Source: Treponema sp.
GTDB taxonomy: Bacteria > Spirochaetota > Spirochaetia > Treponematales > Breznakiellaceae
Assembly: GCA_031278715.1 (NCBI GenBank)
Contig: JAITJW010000022.1
Span: forward strand, 1 to 33,403
DNA length: 33,403 nucleotides
Direction of reading: 5' to 3'
Made by a program: the position numbers and the translations under genes. The notes under the pieces are model-generated. The model searched no databases. It had not been told where the DNA came from and saw only the letters and a list, made by a program, of their open reading frames with translations. Of the stretch, positions 17,306-26,140 are shown piece after piece (within the stretch, counting starts at the first letter, position 1; each line of letters opens with the position of its first letter).

Positions 17306-17318
17306 CAGCCTGTTACAC
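17303..17318 (+). repeat. Stop-codon-embedded 16-base repeat, copy 1
   Basis: TAGCAGCCTGTTACAC begins with the TAG stop of the TPR gene. The other copy, on the minus strand at 19863-19878, begins with the TAG stop of a different gene and differs at one base (A to G). Confidence 0.75.
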
Positions 17319-17321
17319 CGG

Positions 17322-17342
17322 CCTTATGGCTATGCCATAAGG
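17322..17342 (+). terminator. Stem-loop after the TPR gene
   Basis: Perfect 9-base arms CCTTATGGC and GCCATAAGG enclose a TAT loop, 17 bases after the stop of the TPR gene. The following bases (TCTTGAGATTTTA) hold only a short T-run, so it may be a weak terminator or a processing or attenuation hairpin ahead of the PilZ gene. Confidence 0.5.
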
Positions 17343-17392
17343 TCTTGAGATTTTAAGTGTGAAGCGCAACAAACTGCCAGGAGGTAATGCCG

Positions 17393-17773
17393 ATGTTTTT
17401 TTTCAAACCCAAAACGGGAGAGGCCGCCGATCCTGAAGTAGCCGCCGCGGTTTCCCGGGCGCCCCGTTACGGCAGTATTGCGTTTGTAAACATCAATGGA
17501 TACGAGGGCATGGCGATGCTGCGAAACGTCAGTCAATCGGGTTTTCGCATGGAAAGCAAGACATTTGTGGAAATGGAATTGGGGAATGTCTTTACGATGT
17601 GGATAACCCCCGAACTGGCATCGGGAGTCAAACGATTCGAGATCAAGGTTGAGGTCCGCTGGATTCAGAGTACCCAGGACAAATTTTCCGTGGGTTTTAT
17701 GATCACCGAAAGCGGGAACCGTTCCTTGCAACGGTACGTGGATTTTCTCAAACATTCTTCCCGTGTCGCCTAA
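17393..17773 (+). CDS. PilZ-domain protein
   Basis: The product is 126 residues from ATG 17393, which lies 8 bases after AGGAGG; ATG 17387 is only 2 bases from that site and is less likely. The protein has the PilZ NxSxxG-type motif (NVSQSGFRM) and the beta-barrel pattern ending VGFMITESGNRSLQRYVDFL. An arginine pair (SRAPRYG) sits about 25 residues upstream, where PilZ proteins have RxxxR, but the spacing is one residue short. Cyclic di-GMP binding is therefore plausible but not assured. It is followed after 9 bases by a chemotaxis receptor gene with no promoter between, so the two are probably co-transcribed. Confidence 0.82.
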   Translation: MFFFKPKTGEAADPEVAAAVSRAPRYGSIAFVNINGYEGMAMLRNVSQSGFRMESKTFVEMELGNVFTMWITPELASGVKRFEIKVEVRWIQSTQDKFSVGFMITESGNRSLQRYVDFLKHSSRVA

Positions 17774-17782
17774 GAGGGGTTT

Positions 17783-19837
17783 ATGAAGCTGTCGGCAAAA
17801 GTTTCCCTATGGATAGGGTTTCTCGTGGTTTTTATTGTAGGCTGCATCGGGATTGCCTCGGTACTGGTAACGACCGGCATCATCGAAAAAATGGCGGAAC
17901 ATTCCCTTTCAAACCAGGCAAACTCGGTAAGCCGGCTTGTCAGGGAAATGGTGAAATCGGAAATACGGGTTCTCGATGAGCTTGCCAACAGATCCCAGAC
18001 TCGATCTATGGATTTTGAGCTACAGAAGGACAGCCTTATAGCGGATATAGACCGCCTGGGCTACCTGGATTTTGCCATTGTGGATCATGAGGGGATTGCC
18101 CATTATATAAAAGAGGCCACTACCTCGTATCTGGGGGACAGGGACTATATCATAAAAGCCCTGTCAGGACATGCTGCGGTGTCCGATGTGATCATAAGCC
18201 GGGTAATCGGGAAACCGGTACTTATGTTTGCCGTCCCCATCGTGGTAAACGGGAGGACGGCCGGCGCCCTGATAGGCCGGCGGGACGGAGCGGTCCTGGG
18301 AGAACTTACCGCGGAGGTAAGTTTCGGGCGGACCGGGTTTATTTACATGGTGAACACCGGCGGCGTCTATGTTTGCCACCCGGACTCCGATCTGGTGTAC
18401 AATCAGTTTAGCCCTGTTACCGCCTCTCAATCCGATGATTCTCTTGTGTCATTGGCCGGTTTTATCAATCACATTATCACCGGGCAAAGCGGTTTTGCCG
18501 AATATACCTATCAGTCGGTTTCCTATATGGGCGTTTCTGCCCCCGTGGAGGATTCCGATTGGATACTCATTGCTGCTGTGGAAAAGGAGGAGTTTTTCGG
18601 GGAAATAAACCAGATTATCTTCTACACGGTAATCATCGGCATAGCCGCGGTAATTCTGGCGGTGATCCTCGTAATGCTCCTGGTCAGAAAGATGATCATC
18701 CGTCCCATTAACTTTATTCTGAGCGAGGTGGAGGCTCTGGCGAAACTGAAATTCGATATCAGAATACCCACGGGCGCCAAGGATGAAATTGGGAATGTTC
18801 AGCGGGCCCTTGTCGTTATCCGGGAAAGCCTGAGAAAAACGATGGCCGACATTAACAACCGGCATTTGGGGCAGGTCAACATCAGCAAGAATCTCCACGA
18901 ATCCATCCGGGTTTCTTCCGACGGGATTGAGGTAATCAACACCAACATAAGTTCCGTTCAGGAACGGGCCGGTTCCCAGATGGTATCGGTGGACCAGACT
19001 GCCGATTCGCTGGAGGGGATTATCCACCACATCAAATCCCTGGAAGATACGGTTAAAGTCCAGGATGAAAACATAGCCCGCTCTTCGGTTTTGATTGAGC
19101 AGATGGTCAAAGATATTGACGCGGTACGCGCGGTGGTGGAAAAGGCCGGCAGTATTACCGGGGAACTCTCTAAAAGTTCGGATGCAGGACGGAGAACCCT
19201 GACCAGCCTTACCGAGGAGCTGACCCATATTGCCGAACAGTCGACCTTTCTGGAAGAGGCCAACGCCGCGCTGGTAAACATCGCCGCCCAGACCAACATC
19301 CTGGCCATGAATGCCGCCATCGAGGCCGCCCACGCGGGGGAGGCGGGGAAGGGATTCGCCGTAGTCTCCGGAGAAGTACGGAAACTTGCCGAGGAGTCCG
19401 ACCGGGAATCCAATTCCATTTCCCAGGAGATTAAAAACATGCGGGACGGCATCGACCGGATACGGCAGGTTTCCACAGAGACGGTGGACACGATGAGTAA
19501 CATGTTTACCGATGTGAAGGATATGCAATCATCGTTTAACACGGTCGATGTGGCGGTAGAGGCCCAGGCATCAAACGGCAGACAGGTACTGGAGGCCCTG
19601 CGTTCCCTGCGGATCACTACGGAACAGGTTCACAACGGTTCAGGGAAAATACAGCAGGAATCGGCGATCATTTACAACACCGTAGAACAGTTGAAAGACA
19701 TTTCCCGGAGTGTCAACGAAAGCGTCCTTGGCGTCCAGGAGGCCAGTAAGGAAATTACCCAATCCCTTGTCGTAGCCCGGAAAATCGCCGAAGCCCATTA
19801 CCTTGTACCTCCCGATGATGTCCCGGACAAGATCTGA
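17783..19837 (+). CDS. Methyl-accepting chemotaxis protein with Cache-type sensor
   Basis: The product is 684 residues, with an AGAGGGG ribosome site upstream. Transmembrane segment 1 is at about residues 9-32. A periplasmic sensor of about 240 residues has Cache-like text ([48 protein letters not shown]). Segment 2 is at about 277-300, then HAMP and a long coiled-coil signalling domain. The conserved hairpin tip is intact ([20 protein letters not shown], then [19 protein letters not shown], about 498-540). It should bind a small extracellular ligand and control CheA at the receptor array. The PilZ gene just upstream suggests a motility-related pair. No che genes are present in the window. 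Confidence 0.96.
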   Translation: MKLSAKVSLWIGFLVVFIVGCIGIASVLVTTGIIEKMAEHSLSNQANSVSRLVREMVKSEIRVLDELANRSQTRSMDFELQKDSLIADIDRLGYLDFAIVDHEGIAHYIKEATTSYLGDRDYIIKALSGHAAVSDVIISRVIGKPVLMFAVPIVVNGRTAGALIGRRDGAVLGELTAEVSFGRTGFIYMVNTGGVYVCHPDSDLVYNQFSPVTASQSDDSLVSLAGFINHIITGQSGFAEYTYQSVSYMGVSAPVEDSDWILIAAVEKEEFFGEINQIIFYTVIIGIAAVILAVILVMLLVRKMIIRPINFILSEVEALAKLKFDIRIPTGAKDEIGNVQRALVVIRESLRKTMADINNRHLGQVNISKNLHESIRVSSDGIEVINTNISSVQERAGSQMVSVDQTADSLEGIIHHIKSLEDTVKVQDENIARSSVLIEQMVKDIDAVRAVVEKAGSITGELSKSSDAGRRTLTSLTEELTHIAEQSTFLEEANAALVNIAAQTNILAMNAAIEAAHAGEAGKGFAVVSGEVRKLAEESDRESNSISQEIKNMRDGIDRIRQVSTETVDTMSNMFTDVKDMQSSFNTVDVAVEAQASNGRQVLEALRSLRITTEQVHNGSGKIQQESAIIYNTVEQLKDISRSVNESVLGVQEASKEITQSLVVARKIAEAHYLVPPDDVPDKI

Positions 19838-19840
19838 ATT

Positions 19841-19878
19841 GCGTTGCCCGCTGCCAGGCTACGTGCAACAGGCTGCTA
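19841..19878. terminator. Possible shared terminator between convergent genes
   Basis: GTTGC (19843-19847) and GCAAC (19865-19869) can pair across a loop in the 38 bases separating the chemotaxis-receptor stop and the stop of the minus-strand gene. The stem is short and lacks a T-run. Confidence 0.25.
19863..19878 (-). repeat. Stop-codon-embedded 16-base repeat, copy 2
   Basis: On the minus strand the bases read TAGCAGCCTGTTGCAC, beginning with the TAG stop of the minus-strand FN3-like gene. It matches 17303-17318 at 15 of 16 positions. Confidence 0.75.
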
Positions 19879-21135
19879 GTTCACCAGCACCACCAGGCAG
19901 GATTCCAGCCATTCATTCACCTCCACAGGGTAATAGTCCCGAATAAGGAGGAATTCGTAAAAGGCTTCACGGTAGGCTTTTAGAAAATACAGGACCTGTC
20001 CCAGGTAAAAGCGGGCGCGGGTTTCCGCAATTCTGCTGTGGTGGATGGAAAGGTAGCGTTCAAGATCGGAACGGGCCGTTTCCCAATCTCCCCGTGAAAA
20101 AGGGCCCTGGACGATTACCCGCAGGGATCTGTTTTCGGTGGAAACCCCGTCATCGTCGGCTTCCAGGTCCTGGTTAAAGACCCGGCTTGGCCGGACCGTA
20201 CCGGGTTCCGGTGTGGTTTGGTACAGGGTTCCCAGGGCCTTGGCTGTGGCAAGGCTAAGGGGAATAGGATTCCGCAGTTCGGAAAAGTTGTCGATCCCCG
20301 GTACCGCGTAATTCAGGGAAATCAGGGGCAGGGGCATGGACCTGAGTTCCGCGGCACGGGGCAGGCCGATGCGGTCCGCCGTAATTTCTACCGGATGTAC
20401 TGTGGCGTTAAAGCCCGGGTAGACGCCCACATTCCCGCGGGAAAGCTCATCCTCAAAAATAACCGCGTAATAATAGGGAATTCCCGGTACGGGGTAGTCG
20501 GTAATCGGGGGATTAAGCCCGGACTGGACAATCACCGCGCTCAGCAGGTCCGTCATGTGGGTAATCGGCTGTACACTGCGGTACAACACGGTGTTCCCGC
20601 TCCGGTTAAGGCGGTAACGGATCACGACCGCGTCCCCGTCGATCTGGATTTCCAGTCCGGAGATACCGCCGGGGCCTTCGTTTTCCACAAGCGGCACTGC
20701 CAGGCTGGGATTTTCCGTAACTTCCACGCTCAGGGTATTTATTTCAGACAGCACCCTAAGGTAGCGGTTTCCCGAATCATCGCTGGCGGCGATAAAGTAA
20801 TACACCCGGCCGGAACTTCCCACATCGTCGATGTACGATTCCACCCCATAGGGCACCTCTATGGGCCGTTGGGTACCGAAGATGGAGTCGGATGTCTGGC
20901 TGGGCAGCGGTTGCGATTGCGACTGTAACTGCGGAAAAGGATGGGAGGCCCGGTAGATATACACCGGACCCCTGGCCTCAGGGGAATCCCTCCAGGTCAG
21001 CCGGACCAGGTTGTTCCGTGTCAATGCCTCGATGCCGGTAACCACCGTTGCGGGAATTTCGGTATTCTGGGCTCCCAGTACGGCGGAACAAAAGCCAGAG
21101 AGGAACAAAACAGGCAATAAACTACCCATCTTCAT
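19876..21135 (-). CDS. Secreted FN3-like protein of unknown function
   Basis: The product is 419 residues. The signal peptide (about 1-22, LLPVLFLSGFCSAVLGAQ) indicates export. Residues about 30-230 look like two fibronectin-III-type sandwiches: VTGIEALTRNNLVRLTWRD with VYIYRASHPF, then SGLEIQIDGDAVVIRYRLN with NTVLYRSVQPI and a YYYAVIFED strand. The C-terminal 70 residues are helical and TPR-like (FYLGQVLYFLKAYREAFYEF). No enzyme motif was seen and no clear ribosome site precedes the ATG. It diverges from prfB across a 71-base gap. A periplasmic or surface-associated role is inferred; no partner is indicated. Confidence 0.78.
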   Translation of the reverse strand: MKMGSLLPVLFLSGFCSAVLGAQNTEIPATVVTGIEALTRNNLVRLTWRDSPEARGPVYIYRASHPFPQLQSQSQPLPSQTSDSIFGTQRPIEVPYGVESYIDDVGSSGRVYYFIAASDDSGNRYLRVLSEINTLSVEVTENPSLAVPLVENEGPGGISGLEIQIDGDAVVIRYRLNRSGNTVLYRSVQPITHMTDLLSAVIVQSGLNPPITDYPVPGIPYYYAVIFEDELSRGNVGVYPGFNATVHPVEITADRIGLPRAAELRSMPLPLISLNYAVPGIDNFSELRNPIPLSLATAKALGTLYQTTPEPGTVRPSRVFNQDLEADDDGVSTENRSLRVIVQGPFSRGDWETARSDLERYLSIHHSRIAETRARFYLGQVLYFLKAYREAFYEFLLIRDYYPVEVNEWLESCLVVLVN

Positions 21136-21161
21136 AGTATTCAGTATCGGCGCAGGAACGG

Positions 21162-21190
21162 TTTACAGTTTACCTGTTTTTTCGTAAACT
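21162..21190 (+). promoter_or_regulatory. Candidate prfB promoter, also readable in the opposite direction
   Basis: TTTACA (21162-21167) and TAAACT (21185-21190) are 17 bases apart, 16 bases before the prfB start. On the minus strand the same inverted repeat gives TTTACG, 17 bases, TAAACC, about 26 bases before the start of the divergent gene. A shared or symmetrical promoter is possible; the -10 boxes are only partial matches. Confidence 0.4.
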
Positions 21191-21206
21191 TTGAGCAGGA
21201 GATTCT

Positions 21207-22332
21207 ATGTTGTTATCAGAACTGGGAGCGCCCATTGGGGAATTGCAGGACAAAATCAACCAAATTTGGAGGCGTCTTTGACCATGCTCCCGCGGGGCAG
21301 AAGCCCATTGCCGGACGTATTGCGGAAATAGAAGCCAGATCCGCGGAAAGCGGGTTTTGGAACGATCAGGGGGCGGCGGAAAAGGCTATGGGGGAACTCA
21401 AGGCCCTTAAAAGCCGTTATGAGCCCTGGAAGGCCCTGTGTACCGCGGTTGAAGACCTCAAAGCCCTCTACGAGTTAGCCCTGGAAGTGGGGGACGAGGG
21501 AGAGGCCGCGGGTATCGAGGCGGAATGGCGGGATATTTCCGCCCGTTATGAAAAACAGAATATCTATGAGCTGATGGGGGGAGAGGTTGACCGGAACGGG
21601 TGTTTCCTTACCATCCATTCGGGCGCCGGAGGGACTGAGTCCTGCGACTGGTCGCAGATGCTGTACCGTATGTACCAGCGCTGGGCGGAACGGAGGGGCT
21701 TTGCCGTGGAGGAACTGGACCGGCTGGAGGCCGAGGCAGGAATCAAATCCGCTACCTGCCGTATCGACGGGGACTACGCCTACGGGTACCTTAAAGGGGA
21801 AAGCGGGGTCCACCGCCTGGTACGGATCTCCCCATTTGACTCCAATGCCCGCCGCCACACCAGCTTTGCCAGCGTCTACGTGTTCCCGGTGATCGACGAC
21901 ACGGTAGAGGTGGAGATCCGGCCTGAAGATCTCCGGGTGGACACCTACCGCTCAGGGGGAGCGGGGGGCCAGCACGTCAATAAAACCGATTCCGCTGTCC
22001 GTTTTACCCACCTGCCCACAGGTATTGTGGTGGCCTGCCAGAACGAGCGGAGCCAGATCAAAAACCGGCAGATCGCCATGAGCATGCTCAAGGCACGGCT
22101 TTACGAGTATTACCGGCAGGAACAGGAAAAAGAGCATGAACGATTCGCCCAGGAAAAAAAAGATATTTCCTGGGGAAACCAGATCCGGTCCTATGTGTTC
22201 CAGCCCTACACGATGGTGAAGGATTACCGGACCAAGGCGGAGATTGGGAATATTCAGGCCGTCATGGACGGGGACATTGATCTCTTTATCGAAGAGTACC
22301 TGCGTTTTGCGTGGAACAGCCATGCGGTCTAA
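21207..22332 (+). CDS. prfB: Peptide chain release factor 2, with programmed +1 frameshift
   Basis: RF2 recognises UGA and UAA and releases the finished peptide. The first frame starts at ATG 21207 (GGAG upstream), encodes 24 residues ending in CTT, and meets an in-frame TGA at 21279-21281. The rest is in the +1 frame from GAC 21280 to the stop at 22330-22332. The slip site has the classical parts: GGAGG at 21268-21272, a 3-base gap, then CTT TGA C. The joined product is 374 residues, a normal RF2 length. The anticodon-like SPF is at residues 208-210 and the catalytic GGQ at 253-255. Low RF2 should favour slipping past its own TGA, so the protein autoregulates its synthesis. The gene overlaps the next by 11 bases. 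Confidence 0.96.
21268..21282 (+). promoter_or_regulatory. prfB +1 frameshift signal
   Basis: A Shine-Dalgarno-like GGAGG, a CGT spacer, then CTT TGA C. This matches the known RF2 recoding signal, in which the upstream site stimulates the ribosome to slip one base at CUU when UGA decoding is slow. Confidence 0.95.
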
Positions 22333-23866
22333 AACCCCGGCCGCGGTATTTTTATACTTTTGTTTTTCCGCGTCGTCCCTGTTTTCCCTGGGCGCCGGGG
22401 ACGGCGCGAAAGAAGCGGAACAGCAGATCCGCGATCCTGTCTGGACCCTGACAATTACCGCCTTCGATACCTCGGCCCTTTCCCCTTCAAATGCGGCGCT
22501 GGCCCAGAATATCATGCGGGATCTGGCAGGGTACATCGGCAAGGTAAGTTACCGGCTGCGGGTATCGGAAGAGTACGCCCATCACGAGGGCCTTGCCAGG
22601 CGGACCGATCTTGCCGCCGCGGCCTTAGCCCTGGTCAACAAACGAAACGAGCGGGACAGGCTTATCTACCGGGGGGAACAGAAGTGGAAATACCGCAGGG
22701 ATGTAAAGGCCATAGAAGCGGAGATCAAAAAACTGGAGGAAGACTACCGTACGATACAGGCCGCGGAAATTCTCATTGAAACGGAACCTGAATTTACTCT
22801 GAGTACCCAGAATCTTGAGGGCCTTTTCCCCGCGCCCCCGGCGGCGGGAGAAGAGGCTCAATTTTGCAGGAATCAAAAACTTGACGCCCTGATCGTCGGA
22901 ACCATGAGTGAATACCACGACAGGATCTACGTTACCCACAAACTCTACGTCGCCTACCTTGATTCGTATGTTTTCCAGGACAGTATTCTTTTTTCTTCCG
23001 AAGGGATGACGGAGGCGATAGAGGAATTTGCCGGGGGGATCACCCTGGCCATAACGGGTCTGGATCCGGCGGACTTAAGAATCAGCACGCAGCCGGAAGA
23101 GGCCCAGGTGTTCCTTGACTACGCTTATGCGGGAAGGGGGGAAATTTCCAGTCCCGGCCGTTCTCCGGGAACCGTCATCCTTGAGGTCTTTGCGGACAAC
23201 CATGAGGGTGTTATGGCGGAACTGGACCTGAAAGGCGGGGAGCTGGCGGAAGTTCAGGTGAACCTGCGGCCTGTGGAAACATCGGCGCTGAACATTACAG
23301 TTCCCGGCGCAGAGGAAGCGGCCGTTTACCGGGGTTCCCTCTACATGGGCCAGACCCCCATAACTGTGGATCTTCCGGCCGGTGTTTTGGAATATGTTTT
23401 TGTCGAGACTCCCGGCGCTGAGGAGGCGAAGGCTATATTCTTAAGTCCTTCCCCGGATGCCCTGCCCCCGGCCATCAGGACAGGGCGGAAGGGCGGTCTT
23501 TTTGCAGGGTTTTTCCCCTCCGGGGCTAGTCTGGACGGAAACAACCTGAGTCTTGTTACGGGCCTCCCCTATGATCCCAAAGAGGGGCGCGTTGACAAAA
23601 CGCGGCGCGGTTCGTACTGGGCCTGGGGAGGGGTATGGGTTTCCGCCATTAGCGCATGGCTTATCAACGGCCATTACAATTCGGTGGTCAATGCCTATAA
23701 CAACAACCCTAACCGTACCGAGGAATTTTACAACAAGGCGGTACAGCTTCGGACTATTGACTACGTAGGGGTAGGGCTGGTATGTACCGCCGTGGTACTA
23801 GATATTATCCAGATGATACGGTACATCAACACCGCGGGAAAAGACGCCCCGGTCTTTGTCGATTAG
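22322..23866 (+). CDS. Envelope protein with CsgG-like N-terminus and PEGA domains
   Basis: The product is 514 residues. I chose ATG 22322 because a signal peptide follows directly (VFLYFCFSASSLFSLGAG); the frame is open upstream but lies inside prfB. Residues about 35-250 resemble a CsgG/FlgT-type sensor fold (WTLTITAFDTSALSPSNAAL, LDALIVGTMSEYHDRIYV), with a charged helix in the middle. Two PEGA-like sandwiches follow (about 251-310, LRISTQPEEAQVFLDYAYAG; about 320-370, LNITVPG then YMGQTPITVDLPAGVLEYVF). Two hydrophobic segments near the end (about 433-452 and 481-498) may anchor it. PEGA domains commonly bind surface polymers. The function is unknown; domain calls are by eye. It starts inside the prfB end and precedes ftsY by 8 bases. 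Confidence 0.78.
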   Translation: MRSKTPAAVFLYFCFSASSLFSLGAGDGAKEAEQQIRDPVWTLTITAFDTSALSPSNAALAQNIMRDLAGYIGKVSYRLRVSEEYAHHEGLARRTDLAAAALALVNKRNERDRLIYRGEQKWKYRRDVKAIEAEIKKLEEDYRTIQAAEILIETEPEFTLSTQNLEGLFPAPPAAGEEAQFCRNQKLDALIVGTMSEYHDRIYVTHKLYVAYLDSYVFQDSILFSSEGMTEAIEEFAGGITLAITGLDPADLRISTQPEEAQVFLDYAYAGRGEISSPGRSPGTVILEVFADNHEGVMAELDLKGGELAEVQVNLRPVETSALNITVPGAEEAAVYRGSLYMGQTPITVDLPAGVLEYVFVETPGAEEAKAIFLSPSPDALPPAIRTGRKGGLFAGFFPSGASLDGNNLSLVTGLPYDPKEGRVDKTRRGSYWAWGGVWVSAISAWLINGHYNSVVNAYNNNPNRTEEFYNKAVQLRTIDYVGVGLVCTAVVLDIIQMIRYINTAGKDAPVFVD

Positions 23867-23874
23867 GGGGCTGT

Positions 23875-24780
23875 ATGGGCATAGGCGATTTTGCCGGACG
23901 CATCAGGAGTTTTTTTGGCATCCACACCGCGGTATCCGGCGAGCTGTTTGACGAACTTGCGGACCTGCTGGTGGAAGGGGACTTCGGCGCCGCCGGGGCC
24001 TTCCGTATGGCAGACAAGCTGCGGGACTATGCCGGAAAAGAAAAAATTACGGACGCCGGGGATCTGCGAAAAGTCCTGGCGCTGTTTCTTGAGGAGACCC
24101 TGGGAGAAGCCGGAAGGGCGGCGACACTTGAGGGTGCAGACCGCAACTTGGCAATCATCCTGCTCCTGGGGGTAAACGGGGTGGGAAAAACCACGACCGC
24201 CGCCAAGCTTGCCTGCCGTTTACGGGACACCGGGGGGGCCAGGCCCATTCTGGCGGCAGCGGACACCTTCAGAGCCGCGGCCATCCCTCAGCTGCAAATA
24301 CACGGGGAACGGCTTGGCATACGGGTCGTTGCCCACCGCCAGGGCGGCGATCCCGCTGCGGTGATCTACGACGCTATTGAAGCGGCCCGTGCCGGGAAAG
24401 AGGATCTGATCATCGCCGACACCGCGGGACGTATGCATACAAAGGCCGCCCTGGTAGAAGAACTGAAAAAGATCGACCGGGTGGTGGAGGGCAGGGCGGG
24501 TTTGCCTGCCGCGTCCGGACGCTACCTCAAGTACCTGGTGCTGGATGCCACCACGGGACGCAACGCCCTGGCCCAGGCGGAGATATTCCACGATGCCCTG
24601 TCCCTTGACGCCGTGATCCTGACCAAATACGATTCCGGCGCCAAAGGGGGGGTGGTGTTTTCCCTGGCGGAAGAACTGAAACTTCCGGTGGCGTATATCT
24701 GTAACGGGGAAACGTACCGGGACATTAAACCTTTTGATCCTGCAGGCTTCGCCGGGGAATTTGTCCTTGATAAAGAATAG
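23875..24780 (+). CDS. ftsY: Signal recognition particle receptor FtsY
   Basis: FtsY is the membrane-associated SRP receptor GTPase that delivers ribosomes making membrane and exported proteins to the translocon. The product is 301 residues from ATG 23875 (AGGGGG 5 bases upstream). The NG domain is complete: helical N domain (about 1-80), P-loop GVNGVGKTTTAAKLA near 97, AADTFRAAAIPQL, G3 DTAGRMH near 182, TKYDSGAKGG near 250. There is almost no N-terminal acidic A domain, as in many short FtsY proteins. An upstream start in the same frame would run into the previous gene. It overlaps the next frame by about 14 bases. Confidence 0.96.
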   Translation: MGIGDFAGRIRSFFGIHTAVSGELFDELADLLVEGDFGAAGAFRMADKLRDYAGKEKITDAGDLRKVLALFLEETLGEAGRAATLEGADRNLAIILLLGVNGVGKTTTAAKLACRLRDTGGARPILAAADTFRAAAIPQLQIHGERLGIRVVAHRQGGDPAAVIYDAIEAARAGKEDLIIADTAGRMHTKAALVEELKKIDRVVEGRAGLPAASGRYLKYLVLDATTGRNALAQAEIFHDALSLDAVILTKYDSGAKGGVVFSLAEELKLPVAYICNGETYRDIKPFDPAGFAGEFVLDKE

Positions 24781-26140
24781 GTTCCCATTCCGCCCCCTGC
24801 AGACCGGATTTCCCCTGTTCCGGGTCTTCGTTGTTACGATTTTCATTCTTGGGTTTCCCGTTTCTTCCCCGTCTCAGTCTTCCCCGGCTTCAGGAAAAAG
24901 CGAGTGGTACGTTTCCAATGCCGCCGGCATGGCCCTGGAAAGGGCAGAGTCCCGTTTTGCCGCGCTGCGGCGGCCCTACTGTCTTTTAATTGAGGAACAG
25001 GATACCCGCGGGCTTCCCGCCTCCCTGTTGCCCTATTACCGGGAACCCTGGATCGTCGAGCGGCGGATCCACTACAAGGACGGGGAAGAATCCCGTGTTC
25101 AGTGGATATTCCGGGATGGCCGCGGGACTTCCCGCATGGTCGCCGTCTTCGGTGTCTCCGCTGGCGGGACTGAGGAAGACGGGGACGCAGCGGATGCGGT
25201 GGATGCAGAATCCGGCGCCGGGGTCCCCAGCGGGTTTATTGAACTCTACGGGGCAAACGGCCTTATCGAATTGGAACGGCAGTTGTTCGACACGGGGGAA
25301 GAGACCCTGGTCGAGTACTATTACCGGCGCAGTCCCTCCGGAGAGCAGGAGTTCCTGATCCGCGCCGATACCCGCAGAAAATTAACGGACGGGGAGGGGA
25401 ACGGGATTGAGGAGGACCTCTACACCGATTATTACCGCTACACCCGTAATTATTCACTGCGGACCGTAGAGCGGGTCTTTCATCAAGGCGCTGATGCCGC
25501 TGATGCCGCCGGCGCCGGCAATGCCGGTGATACCGCTGCTGCTGCCGCCGGCGCCGGCAATGCCGGCGATACCACCGCTGCCGCCGCAGCCGAATCTGAT
25601 ACCGAAACCGGCGCTGAATCCGGTACGGAGGGGCTGAGGACGACCATGCGTTTCCCCCGCCGCAGCCTGGATTCAAAAGACGAGGAATTGTTTGTTTCCC
25701 CGGCCATCGCCTATGGTTCTCAATTCCTGGAAGATGCCCATACCGGGAGTTCCGGGCAGCTTGTCTACGAAACCGACGAGCGGGGCCGAATCCTTACGGA
25801 AACCATGCGGGGGGAAGACGGAGAAATTATTACCGAACTGCGGAACCAGTGGTCCGGCAACCGCCTAAGCCGGATTATCTATACCTCCCCCGGTGGGGAA
25901 GAGCGGATAACCGAATACGATTACAACGACGAGGGCGACCGGATTACGGAGCGGAACTTTCGCAACGGGATCCTTGAACGGGTGGTACATATTTCCGGCA
26001 ACATTGAAGATGAGGAGATTTACATGGACGGAGAACTTGTTCTGCGGACCCGGTGGGAAGGGGGACGAAAGATACGCGAGGAACGGGTACGGGCAGGCCG
26101 TACCGGGGCAGGGACCGCCGTTCCCCGGGGGGAACCATGA
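24767..26140 (+). CDS. Secreted protein of unknown function with low-complexity insert
   Basis: About 457 residues from a probable TTG start at 24767 inside the ftsY end; TTG 24761 or ATG 24734 in the same frame are alternatives. A signal peptide (LFRVFVVTIFILGFPVSSPSQS) shows export. Residues about 45-230 form an unrecognised domain with EPWIVERRIHYKDGEESRVQ text. An Ala/Gly/Asp-rich linker follows, part of it a 39-base tandem repeat. The C-terminal 140 residues have short YD/MORN-like strand repeats (YETDERGRILTETM, EYDYNDEGDRITERNFRNG, YMDGELVLRTRWEGG). These resemble surface-protein repeats, but no known family is assured. It overlaps the first Lol permease by 4 bases (ATGA), which suggests a link to lipoprotein or envelope biogenesis. 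Confidence 0.75.
   Translation: MIKNRFPFRPLQTGFPLFRVFVVTIFILGFPVSSPSQSSPASGKSEWYVSNAAGMALERAESRFAALRRPYCLLIEEQDTRGLPASLLPYYREPWIVERRIHYKDGEESRVQWIFRDGRGTSRMVAVFGVSAGGTEEDGDAADAVDAESGAGVPSGFIELYGANGLIELERQLFDTGEETLVEYYYRRSPSGEQEFLIRADTRRKLTDGEGNGIEEDLYTDYYRYTRNYSLRTVERVFHQGADAADAAGAGNAGDTAAAAAGAGNAGDTTAAAAAESDTETGAESGTEGLRTTMRFPRRSLDSKDEELFVSPAIAYGSQFLEDAHTGSSGQLVYETDERGRILTETMRGEDGEIITELRNQWSGNRLSRIIYTSPGGEERITEYDYNDEGDRITERNFRNGILERVVHISGNIEDEEIYMDGELVLRTRWEGGRKIREERVRAGRTGAGTAVPRGEP
25505..25582 (+). repeat. 39-base tandem repeat, two copies
   Basis: Units 25505-25543 and 25544-25582 differ at a few third-position bases and one T/A-coding codon. Each encodes AAGAGNAGDT followed by small residues. 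The sequence keeps the frame of the secreted protein and lies in its low-complexity linker. Confidence 0.85.

Noticed and set aside
18449-19528. 359-codon minus-strand frame opposite the chemoreceptor gene
   Set aside because: It lies across the highly conserved signalling domain of the real gene and has no recognisable motif.
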